Assembly: GCA_905221605.1 (NCBI GenBank)
Contig: CAJNDS010002165.1
Coordinates: 1-64,000 of the forward strand
Reading direction: 5' to 3'
Length of the DNA stretch: 64,000 nt
Source: Symbiodinium natans
Lineage: Eukaryota; Sar; Dinophyceae; Suessiales; Symbiodiniaceae
Position numbers and translations under genes: made by a program. Under the pieces are notes generated by a model that did no database searches, was not told the origin of the DNA, and saw nothing but the letters and a program-made list of their open reading frames with translations. Shown here piece after piece: positions 20,471-32,053 of this stretch (position 1 is the stretch's first letter; the number at the start of each line of letters is the position of its first letter).

Positions 20471-22507
20471 GTTGTCGATGTTGTGAATGGCCAAAGGTCC
20501 AACCCTGAGCCCGAAACCCTAAACCCTAAACCCGAAGCCCCAAACCCTAATCCCTAAACCCTGAACCCTAAACCCTAAACCCTAAACCCTAAACCCTGAA
20601 CCCTGAACCCTGAACCCTAAGCCCTAAGCCCTAAACCCTGCCATCCTTCTGCCTCCTGGCCCGCCTCGAAAAGCTGCTTCCTATGGTGGGGCATGACTTC
20701 AGAACCTCAGCACCACGTTTGGGCTCTTAGGCTTTGGGGTTTTTGGGGTTTTTGGGGTTTTTGGGGGTTTTGGGGGTTTTGGGGTTTTTGGGGTTTTTGG
20801 GGTTTTTGGGGTTTTTGGGGGTTTTGGGGTTTTTGGGTTTTTTGGGGTTTAGGGTTTGGGGTTGAGGATTTTGGGCTTTCGGGTGTAGCGGCTTAGCGGG
20901 ATCTTCCAGATGGTTCCGTGGAGTTCCTGACGTCAGGGCCTGGGTCTCTAAGATGCACAGAGACTCCGATTTGCCAGGAACACTCCTTACATCATGTAGG
21001 GTTTAGGGTTTAAGGTTCCCTGCTATGCCATGCTCTTCCCTATCTAAGGATATTGGAGCCTCTGCAGATCGTGGGCGCTGATAGGCTGATAGGGGTTTCG
21101 AGGTTTAGGGTCGAATCTTCTCCCTCGGTGTTTTTGTCGTAGGCTTGAGTATGCTTCGTGTCGCGCTGCTATGGCTTGTGGCCCTAAAGTATGAGAAACA
21201 ACTAGAAGGTCTTGGGTTTCGGAATTGCTTGGACAATCGGAGGACTGAGTAAGAACTCCAATTCGGGTCCCTTTTGGGGTACTTAGAAGTCTACTTACTA
21301 TCTACTTATATACTAAGTTCCCCGACCCTCAAAATCGGGTTTAGGAAATGCAGGGTGTAGAGCTACGCCCCTACAGCGCAGCCCATCCCCTAAACCCTAG
21401 ATCGCCCCAAAACCCCTAAACCCACCCCCCTCAACCCTAAACCCTAAACCCTAAACTCTAAACCCTAAACCCTAAGCCCTAAACCCTACCCCACACTTGA
21501 GCCGCCAACTCTCGTCAAGGCGTAAGCCTTGGCTCTGCACCTCAGACGGGGCGTTGGGAGCCGAAATCCAGGGTTTACAGTTTAGGGTGTAGGATGTAGG
21601 CTAAGGGTCTGGACCATCATAGCAAAAAAAGCGCTGTCTGTCTCTCTGCCCCTCTCTGCCACACTCTGCCCCTCTCTGCCCCTCTCTCTCTCTCTCTCTT
21701 TCTCTCTCCTTCCCGTCCTCTGAATGGCTCCAACAGGCACAGAAAACATGACTAAACCCCTATTGACTCATCTCAACCCTCTCCGACCAACCTCCTGAAA
21801 CCTTCAAGCCTTACCCAGAGGCTTCTCAGAGCTGGGTCTCTGCAGGTGTGGGGGCTGGGACTGCCGAAGTGGCCCAACACTAACATAACTCGGTTTTTTC
21901 GGTGCTTCGAAGCTGTAAGCCCAAATGGCCCAACCCCGCAGCCCGCCGCCACCGCCAGCCCACCGCCAGCATTCCCTGAGTGCTGTGCCCAAGAAGAGGG
22001 GAGAACCGTGTCGTCCCAGTCGAAGATGAGAAGGGTGTCCTTCCACTGAGTTCAAGGGGGGGGAACCGGGTTTAGGGTTTAGGGTTTAGGGTTTAGGGTT
22101 TAGGGTTTAGGGTTTGGAGTTTAGGGTTTAGGGATGGCCGACGTGACACAGCTTCCACCTTGAGGATGCTTTGGGCGCGAATAGTACAGCGAAGCGTTTC
22201 TTACTTCCGTGCGCCGACAGGTTTCCTCAGCAGCGCCTTCGGCGCACCTTTTGCGGCTGCTGTGCAGTACGGCCGCCTTCAAATTGCAACCTATAATTAA
22301 TATGGCGACATCTCGAACAATATTGAAACCGGAAACAGGGTTTAGGGCTTAGGGTTTAGGGGTTAGGGTTTAGGGGTTAGGGTTGAGGATTTCGGGTTTA
22401 GGGGCTTTAGGGTTTAGGGGTTTACTGCTATGCATCATGGTGTGTTTCAAGAAGGCGCATGTCTCCAAGCAGCTGTCAGTCTTTAGGCCTTCCAACAACG
22501 TGCGACC

Positions 22508-22542
<35 letters not shown>

Positions 22543-22900
22543 CATATATCGCGACACGACAGCACGCACCAGGTCTTGCGGTTCTCACACTAATGCCGAT
22601 GATCGCGGCGTGCACCTCTCTCTTCGAATGCTGTCGGACGCCTCATGTGAAGAATGTGACGAAGATGGCGCCCCTAACCCTCACATCCCAAACCCCAAAC
22701 CGCAAACCCCAAACCCTAAACCCTAAACCCTAAACCCCAAACCCTAAACCCTAGACCCCAAACCCCAAGCCCTCAGCAGCACCTTCTCAAGTGGGATCTG
22801 TCCTCGTAGGACACTGGGGGGGACTCAGGGCCGTCTGGGCTCTCCGCCTGGAGACGAAGGTTCCATGGACCCAAGCATCCCTAGGAGTTTAGGGTTTAGG
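20471..22900. repeat. Non-coding block: ITRs and simple repeats
   Basis: ITR blocks: 20,505-20,640 C, 21,406-21,488 C, 22,068-22,132 G, 22,338-22,430 G, 22,676-22,772 C and 22,888 onward G. A partial hairpin spans 21,259-21,347 (GGGGTACTTAG against CTAAGTTCCCC). CT-rich tracts lie at 21,636-21,712 and a TA microsatellite at 22,507-22,549. Overlapping frames at 21,804-22,055 are open on both strands and unsupported. Confidence 0.75.
20733..20848 (+). repeat. TTTTTGGGG 9-mer tandem (about 12 units)
   Basis: A regular TTTTTGGGG array with occasional TTTTGGGGG shifts, passing at its right end into TTTAGGGTTTGGGG. It may be a telomere-like variant expanded into a new register. Confidence 0.95.
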
Positions 22901-25754
22901 GTTTAGGGTTTAGGGTTTAGGGTTTAGGGTTTAGGGTTTAGGGTTTAGGGTTTAGGGTAGGGGTGGTTTTTAAGGGGTTCAGGGATTGTGGGGTTTCGGG
23001 CTTGCAGTAAGCGATCCATGGCGTCTCCCAGCCTCTCCGGCTGCAGTATGACCTGCCACGAAACACACTGGGTTTGGGGTTTGGGGGTTTGGGGGTTTAG
23101 GGTTTAGGGTTTAGGGTTTAGGGTTTAGGTCTAGGCTTATACTGGGCCTGTCGGGTTCTGCTGTCATGCAAAGACTTCACTTTGCAACCCTTTGAGAATT
23201 TAAATGTCGTCAAAAGGCACAAGAGTACTCTAAGCCCATGCCTGTAGGGCATACAAGGTTTAGGGTTTAGGGTTTAGGGTTTAGGGTTTAGGGTTTAGGG
23301 TTTAGGGTTTAGGGTTTAGGGAATTGATTGAACTGCCAGTCTGGCAGTGGGTTTAAAAACCTAAACCCTTAAATCCTTGAACCCTTCCAACCCTCAAACC
23401 CACAAACCCCCCTATATATCCCCGAGAATGAAAAACCCCCTAACCATCCCGAAAAATCCCAATTCCTGGATGCTTTCCGAAGCCCTCCCCCAAGTCGGCC
23501 TTCTTCTGTGGAGGAACTGCCTTCCTCGGTGCTTGCCTCGTCATCTGGAACCAGAGGGGGGCCTGGGGCTCACAGTCGGTGGCTTCGGGTTTTAAGGTTT
23601 GGGGTTCAGGGGGTTTAAGGTTCAAGGTTTAGGCTGTAAGGTTTGGGGCCTTAGGGTTTGTGATTTGGGGTTTAGGGTTTCAGATTTAGGGGATTTGGGT
23701 GGCGGCTAAGGGCTTACAGGGTTGAGGTTTCCCTCTACAGTACCTCAAAGGAAGTGGAGTTTGACCCGACATGTAAGGGTTCCCCTTTTTCAAGGAGTAT
23801 CCTGTTGGCTCCCGTGACATTGATTTTCACGTGTACCCATACTGACACGACGTGCTTTACGACCTCCCTGAATCCCGACAGGTCTGAGCCCTTGCAAGAT
23901 ATTTGCATACATAGGCCCGAGCCCTCAACCCTCAGAAACCCCAAAACACCTAACGCCCGGATTCCCCGAAGCCCCAAATCTCTGCAGCTGTAAAGCTCTA
24001 GCTCCCTGCACATATTCCGTAAAAACGCCTGAAGCCCTAAACCTAAAAAAAACCATAAACGCTAAACCCCAAAGCCTAAACCCTACTAAACCTAAACCCT
24101 AAACCCTAAACCCTACTATCAGCTTCAGAGCCCTAAGGAATCGGCCCTCTTGGAGCAGCTTCGGGAGGTTCGCCTGCTCGTGCACCCACCTGTGTTTAGT
24201 AGGGTTTAGGGTTTAGGGTTTAGGGTTTAGGGTTTAGGGTCTAGGGTCTAGGGTTTAGGGTGTGGGGCTGAAGTTTTCGGGGCTTTTGGGCTTCTGAGTA
24301 GGAAGATAGGATCATGTTAAAAGAAGAGTAGGGTTTAGGGTTTAGGGTTTGGGGTTTAGGGTTTAGGGCTAGACATAACAAAAACAACCTAGAATGCCTA
24401 CCCATGAACCAGACCAGGATCTTTGGATCGTCGACCCTAAACGTCAAGGGCTTTTAGGGTTTTGGGTTCTTGGGTTTAGGGTCTGGGGGGGTGAGGGCTT
24501 TCCTAAACTGGGGACTCCGCCGGTTATCCACCACGTTGCTGTAGTTCTTGATGCTGTCGGGATCCTCGGGCACTAAAAGAACGTGGATGCTGGCTGCTGG
24601 TAAGAGCCTAATCCCGAAAACCCTGGTCCCGAACCCCCAAACCCTGAACCAAACCCCAAGAGACCGCGGACTCCTAGGGTGAACCTTCAAGGTTCAGAGT
24701 TCAGAGTGTTATAGGGGTCTAGGGCCTGGGGATTACAGGGATTACAGGGCTGCGAGGTTTCTAGGGCTTCAACGGCTTAGAGGCTTTTCGCAGGGCTATT
24801 TGCAAAGGGTTTGGGGCGTTGGTGGGGTTTAGGGATTATGCGACAGATCCCAACTTAACCACGTCGAGTACGTGGTTCTGCGGATGGTGACCCCTCGAAG
24901 TCAGGAACCCCTCTCTAGCCCTTTCAGGGCTTGGGGTTTAGGGTTGCTTGTTGTGATACATTGCTCATCATGGAGGTTTAGGGTGTAGGTTTTCCTGAAT
25001 ACCCGCGCACAATAGGGAATCAGACAGCGTACTTATGCCAGGACTTTGGCGGACACCTGCCGACTGTAAGATGCGCTCTCGTTTTCGGGATTAGGGTTGA
25101 GGGGCACTCAACACTCAAAGTGAGGGGGCTACGTGAACCCTCAACAGTGGCATCATATGCCCTAGCACTACTAGAACATTATTAAAATGCATGTGAACGA
25201 TAATCCTTTTGACTGTACTCCCTGGGGCAAAAATTCTGATTTTACCTGTTTCTTAGGAAGTATAGTACCCAAAATTCTGAGATCATTCTCAAGTATCCCT
25301 TAGTTGAAGGCCTCCTCAGTCGACAAATGATAACTCTCAAAATTTACTCAAAATCCACATCCGTCCTCCGTCGGGTGGTAGATGCCAGGGCCCAACTGCC
25401 AAGGTGCATACGGCGGTTTAGAAATACAGCTTTCTTTCGTTTTCATGTGCTCTCTCCATATCTTCTATTTTTGGTATTTGTTTTTGGGAAGGGGGGGGGG
25501 GGGGCAAGTTTAGGAGCTTAGGATGAAGAGCATCTGCTTTTCGGAGTTTGTGGAGGCTGCACATGGCTGGTGGTAGTCAGCAAGTGGAGGACCCTACTCT
25601 GCCATGTGCATGCGTTTTGTTGCTGCAATCCGCCCTCTTTGGTGCGATCTGCTGGGCACTCCTTCTTTTGGGATCTCGACTCTCTGCAAGAATATGCTAG
25701 AGACATGAAGCCTTACCAACATGCCAAGCCGCCAAGCCGAAGCCAACCTCCCTG
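22901..25754. repeat. Non-coding block: ITRs and unique spacers
   Basis: ITR blocks: 22,888-22,961 G, 23,070-23,130 G, 23,258-23,320 G, 23,590-23,725 G (degenerate), 24,028-24,116 C, 24,194-24,262 G and 24,329-24,372 G. The stretch 25,120-25,740 lacks ITRs. It contains TGTTTCTTAGGAAGTA near 25,249, which resembles 63,179, and frames open on both strands at 25,518-25,755. No gene is supported. Confidence 0.7.
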
Positions 25755-25916
25755 AACCCTAAACCCTAAACCCTAAACCCTAAACCCTAAACCCGAAACC
25801 CTAAACCCCGAAGGTTGACCCTTTAAGCCCTCGGAGAAACCTTCCTAGAACCCTCGTAAATTACTAAAGACAATGAAGGGAAACAAACGCTCAAAACCGC
25901 ATATGCGTACTCTAGG

Positions 25917-25990
25917 GACTTTTATAATTAGAATAGGGTTTGGGGAATCATTATAGTATCACTACAGGGGGCCAAAAGGTAAGACTATTT
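25917..25990 (+). mobile_element. Family G copy 2
   Basis: TTAGAATAGGGTTTGGGGAA, then TCATTATAGTATCACTACAG. It matches G1 and G3 over about 60 bp. Confidence 0.6.
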
Positions 25991-26652
25991 GTATTTACTC
26001 CGACCCAAGTTAAAGTTTCAGGGTGCACTAAACTCTAAACCCTAATCCCTAACCCCTAAACCCATCTGAGGCGATTGGAGAGCTCTTTGGGCTTCGAGTC
26101 TTTTCAGAGGAAAGCGCCCCCCGCAAAGAGGAGGCCAGGCCTGTCTTCGCGTGCCTCCAGCAAGAATTTAGGTTTAGGGTTTAGGGTTTAGGGTTTAGGG
26201 TTGAGGGTTGAGGGTTTAGGGCTTAGCGGGCTCTGCAGGCTGCTTGTTGCGAGATGGTGGTCGTGACCTGGGGGGATTGGGGGTAGGCGTCAAGCAGGCT
26301 GGCGGGGGAAGGGCCCCTAAACCCTCCACCCGAAACGCGCCCCTATTCCCTCAACCCTACCCTAAACCCCTAAACCTCTAAACCTATAAACTCCAAAATC
26401 CCTAAACCCTGGTAAAGGGCCCCTTAAGACTCGCAACTTCCCCCATAAACTCGAATCAAACTTTCATGGGGTAAAGGGTATGCGGTTTAGGAGGGGGTTT
26501 GGGGTTTAGGGTTTAGGTTTAGGGTTTCGGGTTTTGGGTGAGAGTCGTGAGCAAAGGAGGGGTAAGGGGGCAGGGTGTAGGGAGTAGGGGGGTAGGGAGT
26601 AGGGTGTAGGGTGTAGGGGGTGTGTACCTGAAACCTTAAACCCTAAGCCCTT

Positions 26653-26778
26653 TACTTGGAGGTTCATGGGTAATTAAACACCCCAATTATCAGTCCACTT
26701 CTAGCCTACTTAGAGGACCCAGGGGGCTTATGGGGTGCAGTTAAAATTGGGGTTATAAGCGCCCTGAACCTCCAAGTA
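26653..26778. mobile_element. Family B hairpin copy B1
   Basis: Left end TACTTGGAGGTTCATGGG; right end CCTGAACCTCCAAGTA. The interior differs from B2-B5 except for short ATTATA/TTATAA stretches, so it is a diverged or shortened member. Confidence 0.75.
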
Positions 26779-27202
26779 GGCTTCGAGGGGTTCAGGGCGC
26801 GCACCTGGAGAGCAAGAATCCAAGTCGTCCTCGTCGTTTCGGGCTCGGCGTACGTCGGCGTTGCTGATCCCTGGGATTACTAAGCCCTAAACCCTAAACC
26901 CTAAACCCTAAACCCTAAAGCCTAAACCCTAGACCCCAAACCCTAAACCCCCTAAACGCTCTAAACCCTGATGCCCTACCTCTAAACCCGAAACACGTTA
27001 GGAGCTTCAGGGGCTTAGGTTTTGAGGGCCTTCGGGCTTTGAACCCCTAATCCCTCGTTTAGGGTTCCGGGTTTGGGGACTTATTAGAAACCTTGGGCCC
27101 TTATCAACATTTTCCCAAGCTCGAGGAAACACCTATCACTCGGAAGGCTTTCGGGAGGTTAGGGGGTTTCTAAGGGCTCTGGGAAGCAACTTGGGTTTTC
27201 CA

Positions 27203-27313
27203 GTAGTTGCTTAAGAACCCCAAAAAGATCAAAAACATATGCTTCCTTATAAGGGCAAGATAATAGGGATTGCTATTCTTGTTAGATTGTTTGGGGGTTC
27301 TTAAGCAAATAGT
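27203..27313. mobile_element. Family K hairpin 1
   Basis: GTAGTTGCTTAAGAACCCC on the left pairs with GGGGGTTCTTAAGCAAATAG on the right. The interior is AT-richer and non-coding. It lies 127 bp from a second hairpin with the same termini. Confidence 0.75.
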
Positions 27314-27971
27314 CGTGTTGAGACCGAAGATCACAACCGTCTTCGCGCAGGTGCGCGGGGGTTCTGGGCCCCGCGCCGACCACTGGATCGTTCAGGTAGC
27401 TCTTTGGTTTCGTCGGCTCCCGCATCCACCTGGGACAGCTTACTACCATTTGCTTAAGAACCCCCCCCCACCCCAAAACAAAAAAAGAGGAAGAATGCAT
27501 TCTGTTTTTTTGGGGGTTCTTGAGCAAATAGTAGCTTCAGGGCATCCTGCAGGTGATAGGGGCGATGGGCTGCTATTGTCATGAGTGCTCTACTTCAGAG
27601 CTTGTGTCTGGCAATTAGCCCTGTAGACACCAAGCGGATTCTGAGACCGACCGCCCGCTGAAGCGGCCAGAGATGCCAAAGTCCCGGATGGTGGAATGGG
27701 CCTGGATGCGGGTGACGGGTGGGGGATTGGCTGTTCAGGAGTTTCGGACTTCAGGCTTCGGGCTTGGGACAGCACACGAGTGACTCACAGCACGCATGCA
27801 CAGCCTGAACCCGAATTGGGCAAGACAACCGCATCCAGGCGAAACCCAGCTGAGCCGAACTTAATACAAATCAAGGTGGTCCCCTTTTCCTGTTGCAACT
27901 AGCGCTGATGAGGGCATCCGTGCCTGAGTGATAGAAGGAGCAAGCCTTGCAGCACATGACCCATGCGCAGC
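27314..27971. other. Spacer with hairpin K2, downstream of the lipase-like gene
   Basis: Contains K2 (27,441-27,534) and about 430 bp of unique sequence before the end of the gene. Short frames at 27,270-27,902 are created mostly by the hairpins and are not supported. No polyadenylation signal can be assigned. Confidence 0.5.
27441..27534. mobile_element. Family K hairpin 2
   Basis: TACTACCATTTGCTTAAGAA on the left and GGGGGTTCTTGAGCAAATAG on the right, with the palindromic centre AGAATGCATTCT. A C9 run sits where K1 has C4. Confidence 0.75.
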
Positions 27972-30237
27972 CTAATCATGTAGCCCACTCGCGGCCGACC
28001 AAAAGAGCGTAACTGCCCGTGCATGTTCGAGCAATTTTGCCTCAAAGGTAGGGGCACCCTCAGGAGGAGTGCCTGATCCATGCCATACCTTCACCCGGAA
28101 AGGCGTCTTATGAGAAGCCTGCATAGCTTGAACATATCTCACTCTGATCTCGTACTTGCCATGTGGCACGACCTCTCCGACCGAACACAAAAAGTATGAG
28201 TCAGGTCCACCTTGCCTGATGTTTCGGTAAGTGTGCACTTTCTTGTCAGGTGTGTAGACATGCAGGTCGAGGTCGCACAGCTCGTCCCAATAAAGAGACA
28301 TGAGCAGCTCACCCTTCAACAGCGCAAGTGAAGCTCTGGCCCGCTGCACCACCCGGTCATCTATACCAAGCTCTTGTGCAACATCCAAAAATCTCTGCAA
28401 GACATGCGCGTCACCGTTCTCAACAGCTTTGTCAATCATTGGACTCAGTCTTGATTCAACTTCACTGAATGCAGCACGCACATCCTGCATCCCTTGCCTC
28501 TTGTCGAAACGAGCTTCATTGGATGCAGTGTCCGTCGTGTCCGTAGTTGCATCACTTGCACGTGCACTCGGCTGATCTTCCTCCAAGGTAATGGAGGCAC
28601 CACTTTCGCTCAGCAATTGATAAGCTTGAACACTTTCATACTCCTTGCCCCAATCTATCATTTTTCGAATTGAACCCAAGTCGTTTGTCACTGATACGAG
28701 GTCATCCTGCTTGGCAAAAAAACAAGTCATCCATGCAAACATGGACTTGCTGCTGACCTTCTGAGAACTTGAAGATGCGGTTGCTATCTTCTTGACCTGA
28801 TCATGCACATTGCCAAACTCGCGCTCGATGGCTTTCTTTAAGCGCCTGGCTTCCTGATGCACTTCTTGCGGACTGGCACCAGCTTCCTTGTAATTACTAT
28901 TCAAGTGCAGGGGCGGACGACCCCGGTGACATGGACTCCACTACCCTGTCGACATTGCACTTGGCATCTGTTCGTCTGCATGCGACGTCGACCTCGACGC
29001 GTTCTTCTTCGAGCTTCTTCCACAGATCTTCGCATGATTCCTTTGAACGGTTCATTCTGTGCAGGGAATTCATGACGCCCTTCATACTTGTCTCGCTCTC
29101 CATGGGCACCAGTGGCTTTGCAGCGCTCAGCACAGCTTCAATTGCACTTTTAACCTGATTTCGCTGGTCTTCATCAAGCGGCTCACCTTTGTAAACAGCT
29201 GCAGCTTCCTGCCACTGCAACGCAGCAGATGCAAATCTGCAGTACAGCTCGCAATCATGCAGCAGAGACAGAACTGATTTTCCTGATGCTATCAATCCCG
29301 GATGAATAACGCCGAAAACGTAGCAAAGCAACTGGCCTGCTTGATGTAGATCCTTACACAGCTCCCGTGCGCCGCCAGCTTTGTATGCACTGACACGGCA
29401 GCTGATTGCGTCCGAAAGCCGCTGCAAGGACGAAAGACTGACTACAGTCCCAAATTCTGGCTGCCCACACTGTGGAAACCACGTGTTGACATCTAACCCT
29501 ACAGAAAACCTCACGATGCTTTCCTTCGTCACTTGACCCTCAAGCGCCTCTGCACGAGCCCCATCCAGTGCTTGGGGAGCCCCGAAGGTGATCAGATACA
29601 TGTTCTGCTTCATGCCCAACTTCACTGCAAACTCAAGACTTAAGGTGGCAATTATCCCACCGTCGCCGTGGCCAACAAACAGCACAGTGTGCACAGGATC
29701 TTCATCTTTTCGATCCCCGTTACAAAGGTGCTGCGTTAGGATCGCTTCACAAAATGAAGCCTTCTCTTCTGCTGCTTTCAGGAAAGGAAGCCGCAAATTG
29801 AGTGCTTCGCTCCACGATTCTGAGCCGGGCCATGCCACCATCAGCAGCCCGTCACGCCTGGCTATGTAGCCATGCACACGCTCCAACTTGTCATGCAGGT
29901 CCGGCATCGAGGCAATTATCTTCCATCCAGCCCCCTCCAGCGAGCCCTTCACGTGAAAGTTTTGATTCTCTGAATAAGCATAGAACGCACCAGCCGCACC
30001 AAAATCAACGATGCGCAGCGCGTCTGACCGACTCAGCAGGGCTTGCCGTCGCGTGCCATCCGGTGGATCCGTTTTCAGCATATTCAACGGTGGGGCCATG
30101 GGCCTAGCACTCCAAGGCATCCAGTCAGAAGAGCGTGGGACCCATCTTCCTTCAGCGGGACCGCTTTGCCGTCTGGCGAAGTGCCGTGCCAAATTCATGT
30201 CTCTAGCCAGTACTTGCAGGCATGCACGAACAGTCAT
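27972..30237 (-). CDS. Lipase class 3-like pseudoenzyme with C-terminal coiled coil and DUF2135-like domain
   Basis: Two long minus-strand reading frames abut at 28,897-28,904 and are joined here through a proposed 58-bp intron (28,887-28,944), giving about 735 residues. The first ATG in the upstream frame is at 30,237; that frame is open a little further, back to a TAG about 50 bp upstream, so an upstream exon is possible. Numbering from this ATG, residues 120-260 follow the lipase class 3 alpha/beta-hydrolase pattern: the strand before AWPGSESW (about 135), the nucleophile-elbow block VLFVGHGDGG (about 185-194), then YLITFGAP, then RFSVGLDVNTWFP, whose Asp (about 249) fits the acid of the triad. 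The elbow reads GHGDGG where active enzymes have GHSxGG, so the serine is replaced by glycine and hydrolysis is unlikely. The second half has a helical, charged segment, a Ser/Thr/Asp-rich linker and, at about 625-700, a beta-rich block around DLDLHVYTP resembling DUF2135/YfaP-like domains. No signal peptide is evident. Substrate and pathway are unknown. It is the clearest gene in the window. Confidence 0.75.
28887..28944 (-). other. Proposed 58-bp intron (or frameshift) joining the two halves of the lipase-like gene
   Basis: On the minus strand a GTAGTG donor directly after the Asn-Val-Asp-Arg codons and a TTACAAG acceptor directly before Glu-Ala-Gly would join the frames in phase 0. It would also remove the TAG that ends the first frame. 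A TAATTAC stretch lies near the acceptor. The intron would be short, so a sequencing or real one-base frameshift, or two separate genes, remain alternatives. Confidence 0.4.
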
Positions 30238-31267
30238 TGTGATGCGAGGGCCAGCTGCCAAATCGGCTGAGCAATGCTCGTGTGTAAGCTAGTGTGTATG
30301 TTCACCACTGAGGCTGTCGAAACATGTTTTGGAGCATGGCGGCAGATTGCATCTGTCTTGGAACACGAGCACATCTCTGTCTCATATTATACTCATATAA
30401 TACATATATATATGTACATATATATATATATATATATGCACTTCCGTATGGTAGTGACTGTGAGAACCTGGCCTCACAATCTCACTCCTGCAATCGCTAA
30501 ATTAGGCCTGCCTGCAAGGCAGGATCTAGGTGTTGAGGAGACACAAGAACGCACAAGACTCTAGAATTCTCGGACCTGGCCCGGACACGACCTGAACCTG
30601 AACCCGAAAACCTACACAAGCTCGTATCCACAGCTCAGCCGCGCGCCATGATCTGAGGGGTGCTGTGGCTCGCGATTTGTTCTGGTCTACGCCCTCGTCC
30701 GTCCCCAAAAACGGCTGCGGCGTTGCACAGAAGGCTGGGGCGTCTTGGGGTTGGGGCCCGCGGTTTCAGGTGTGTTCCGCTGCACCTGCTATCGTGTTCC
30801 CCTCAAGACAGTCGAAGCTGGTTTTTCGCCCTGTTTACACGGTCTACAGGTCTCATATGATTATAACAGGGAGGAGTTTGTGTAAGTTCAAAAGGGGCAG
30901 CGATGCTCGGCAATTGATTTTAAAGGTGCACCGCGCGCAATTATTTTACGACACCCGGACGATTTGCCTTAATTGCGGGTCCCACTCTGCACCCCCAAAC
31001 AGTCAGGGTGTCCTAACTAGCCCAGCCAATCTGGCTTTATTCAGGGGGCCTCTACTAAAGCAGGTGGAACATTAAACCCTAAACCTAGACCCTACATACT
31101 AAACCTAAGCCCCAAGATGTGAGGTCCGAAAGCACGCATTTTTTTGGTCCCCCAGAGCTCCTAGCGCCGAATTAGCCTCCCATAACTACCAAGCGGTTCC
31201 CTTCTTCGCTTTCAAAAGGTTTGAAAAGGGATCCTTTAAGGGAGGTGAACCCTCGCCTACTGTGGAG

Positions 31268-31332
31268 GCTTTAAACCTTAGAATGGGGTTTGGGAGGATA
31301 TTATAGTATATCATAGGGGATACTATTAGAAA
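31268..31332 (+). mobile_element. Family G copy 3
   Basis: CCTTAGAATGGGGTTTGGGA, then GGATATTATAGTATATCATA and GGGGATACTATTAG. It lies 80 bp upstream of F1. Confidence 0.6.
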
Positions 31333-31410
31333 TTCTTCCTATCCTCTGTATTACTGGGACGACTTAAGTCCATGTCTTAGGGTCGTCGGGGGCATCTCCC
31401 GTTAAGGGGT

Positions 31411-31542
31411 AAAAGGAGGGACCCCTAGAAGGGACCCTTAAATCTTATTCCCCTAAATAACCCTATGTATACCTATATAGTCCCTACTACATACCTAAGT
31501 AGCCCCAAATAACCCCTAAGGTCCCTTATACGGGTCCTCCTT
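31411..31542 (+). mobile_element. Family F copy 1
   Basis: AAAAGGAGGGACCCCTAGAA at the left, CCTAAGGTCCC and CGGGTCCTCCTT at the right: the ends pair imperfectly (AAGGAGGACCC when reversed). The interior AATCTTATTCCC and ACCTAAGTAGCCCC are shared with F2. Confidence 0.7.
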
Positions 31543-32053
31543 CAGTTCCTCAATCCCATGGGCTGCAGGAAGTCGCTTGTACGTACACCTCGCTGGCTGG
31601 ACGGCCTCCATGCTATAAGGACGCAACCCTAAGCCGTACACTCTAAGCACCCCCCAAGCCCTAAACCCTACCAAAACCATAAACCCTAAACTACTCCCAA
31701 ACCCCTAACTTCTCGGACCCCAGCCCCCCACACGAAGCTTTTTCACTCCTTGATGTATCTCGCGCTGTGCCCACAGGTCTCGAAGGCCTTCCTCTGCGCC
31801 AGAACTGGCTCAGTGCCCCGGTCATTCCTGCAAGGCAAAGGCAATAGGGCCGATAGGGTTTACCGGGTTTAGGGTTTAGAGTTTAGGGGGGCAAACACGT
31901 TCTCTCTCTTTCTATGCGGATCCATCCTGTTTTTGGGGACATTCTTTCGAAGGAATCCTACAATACAGAAGGTGTCTGCCCGAAACCTAGTCTTTGTGGC
32001 TGCTACTATCAGCTTTCTTTGGAATGTTGGAATCTCAACTCACCGTTTGCGCA

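Larger units (their letters stand above)
25755..27202. repeat. Non-coding block: ITRs with G2 and B1 copies
   Basis: ITR blocks: 25,755-25,810 C, 26,166-26,222 G, 26,490-26,535 G and 26,883-26,960 C. A short GTAGGG-type run lies at 26,570-26,620. No reading frame of note. Confidence 0.75.
30238..32053. other. Intergenic stretch with G3, F1 and simple repeats
   Basis: A TA-rich microsatellite is at 30,395-30,438. The next 600 bp (30,440-31,070) are unique and ITR-free, with a 136-codon plus-strand frame at 30,665-31,075 that I do not recognise and do not call. Copies G3 and F1 follow. ITRs are only traces (31,078-31,110; 31,860-31,890). Confidence 0.6.

Noticed and set aside
20360-20896. Plus-strand frames rich in Val-Gly-Gly-Cys-Trp and Phe-Trp-Gly
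   Set aside because: Translations of the GGTTGTTGGG and TTTTTGGGG tandems.
28300-30292. Several plus-strand frames opposite the lipase-like gene
   Set aside because: Shadows of the minus-strand coding sequence, with Ser/Cys/Arg-rich composition.
30665-31075. 136-codon plus-strand frame upstream of the lipase-like gene
   Set aside because: No recognisable motif, and it has a competing frame; it is open possibly by chance in an ITR-free stretch.
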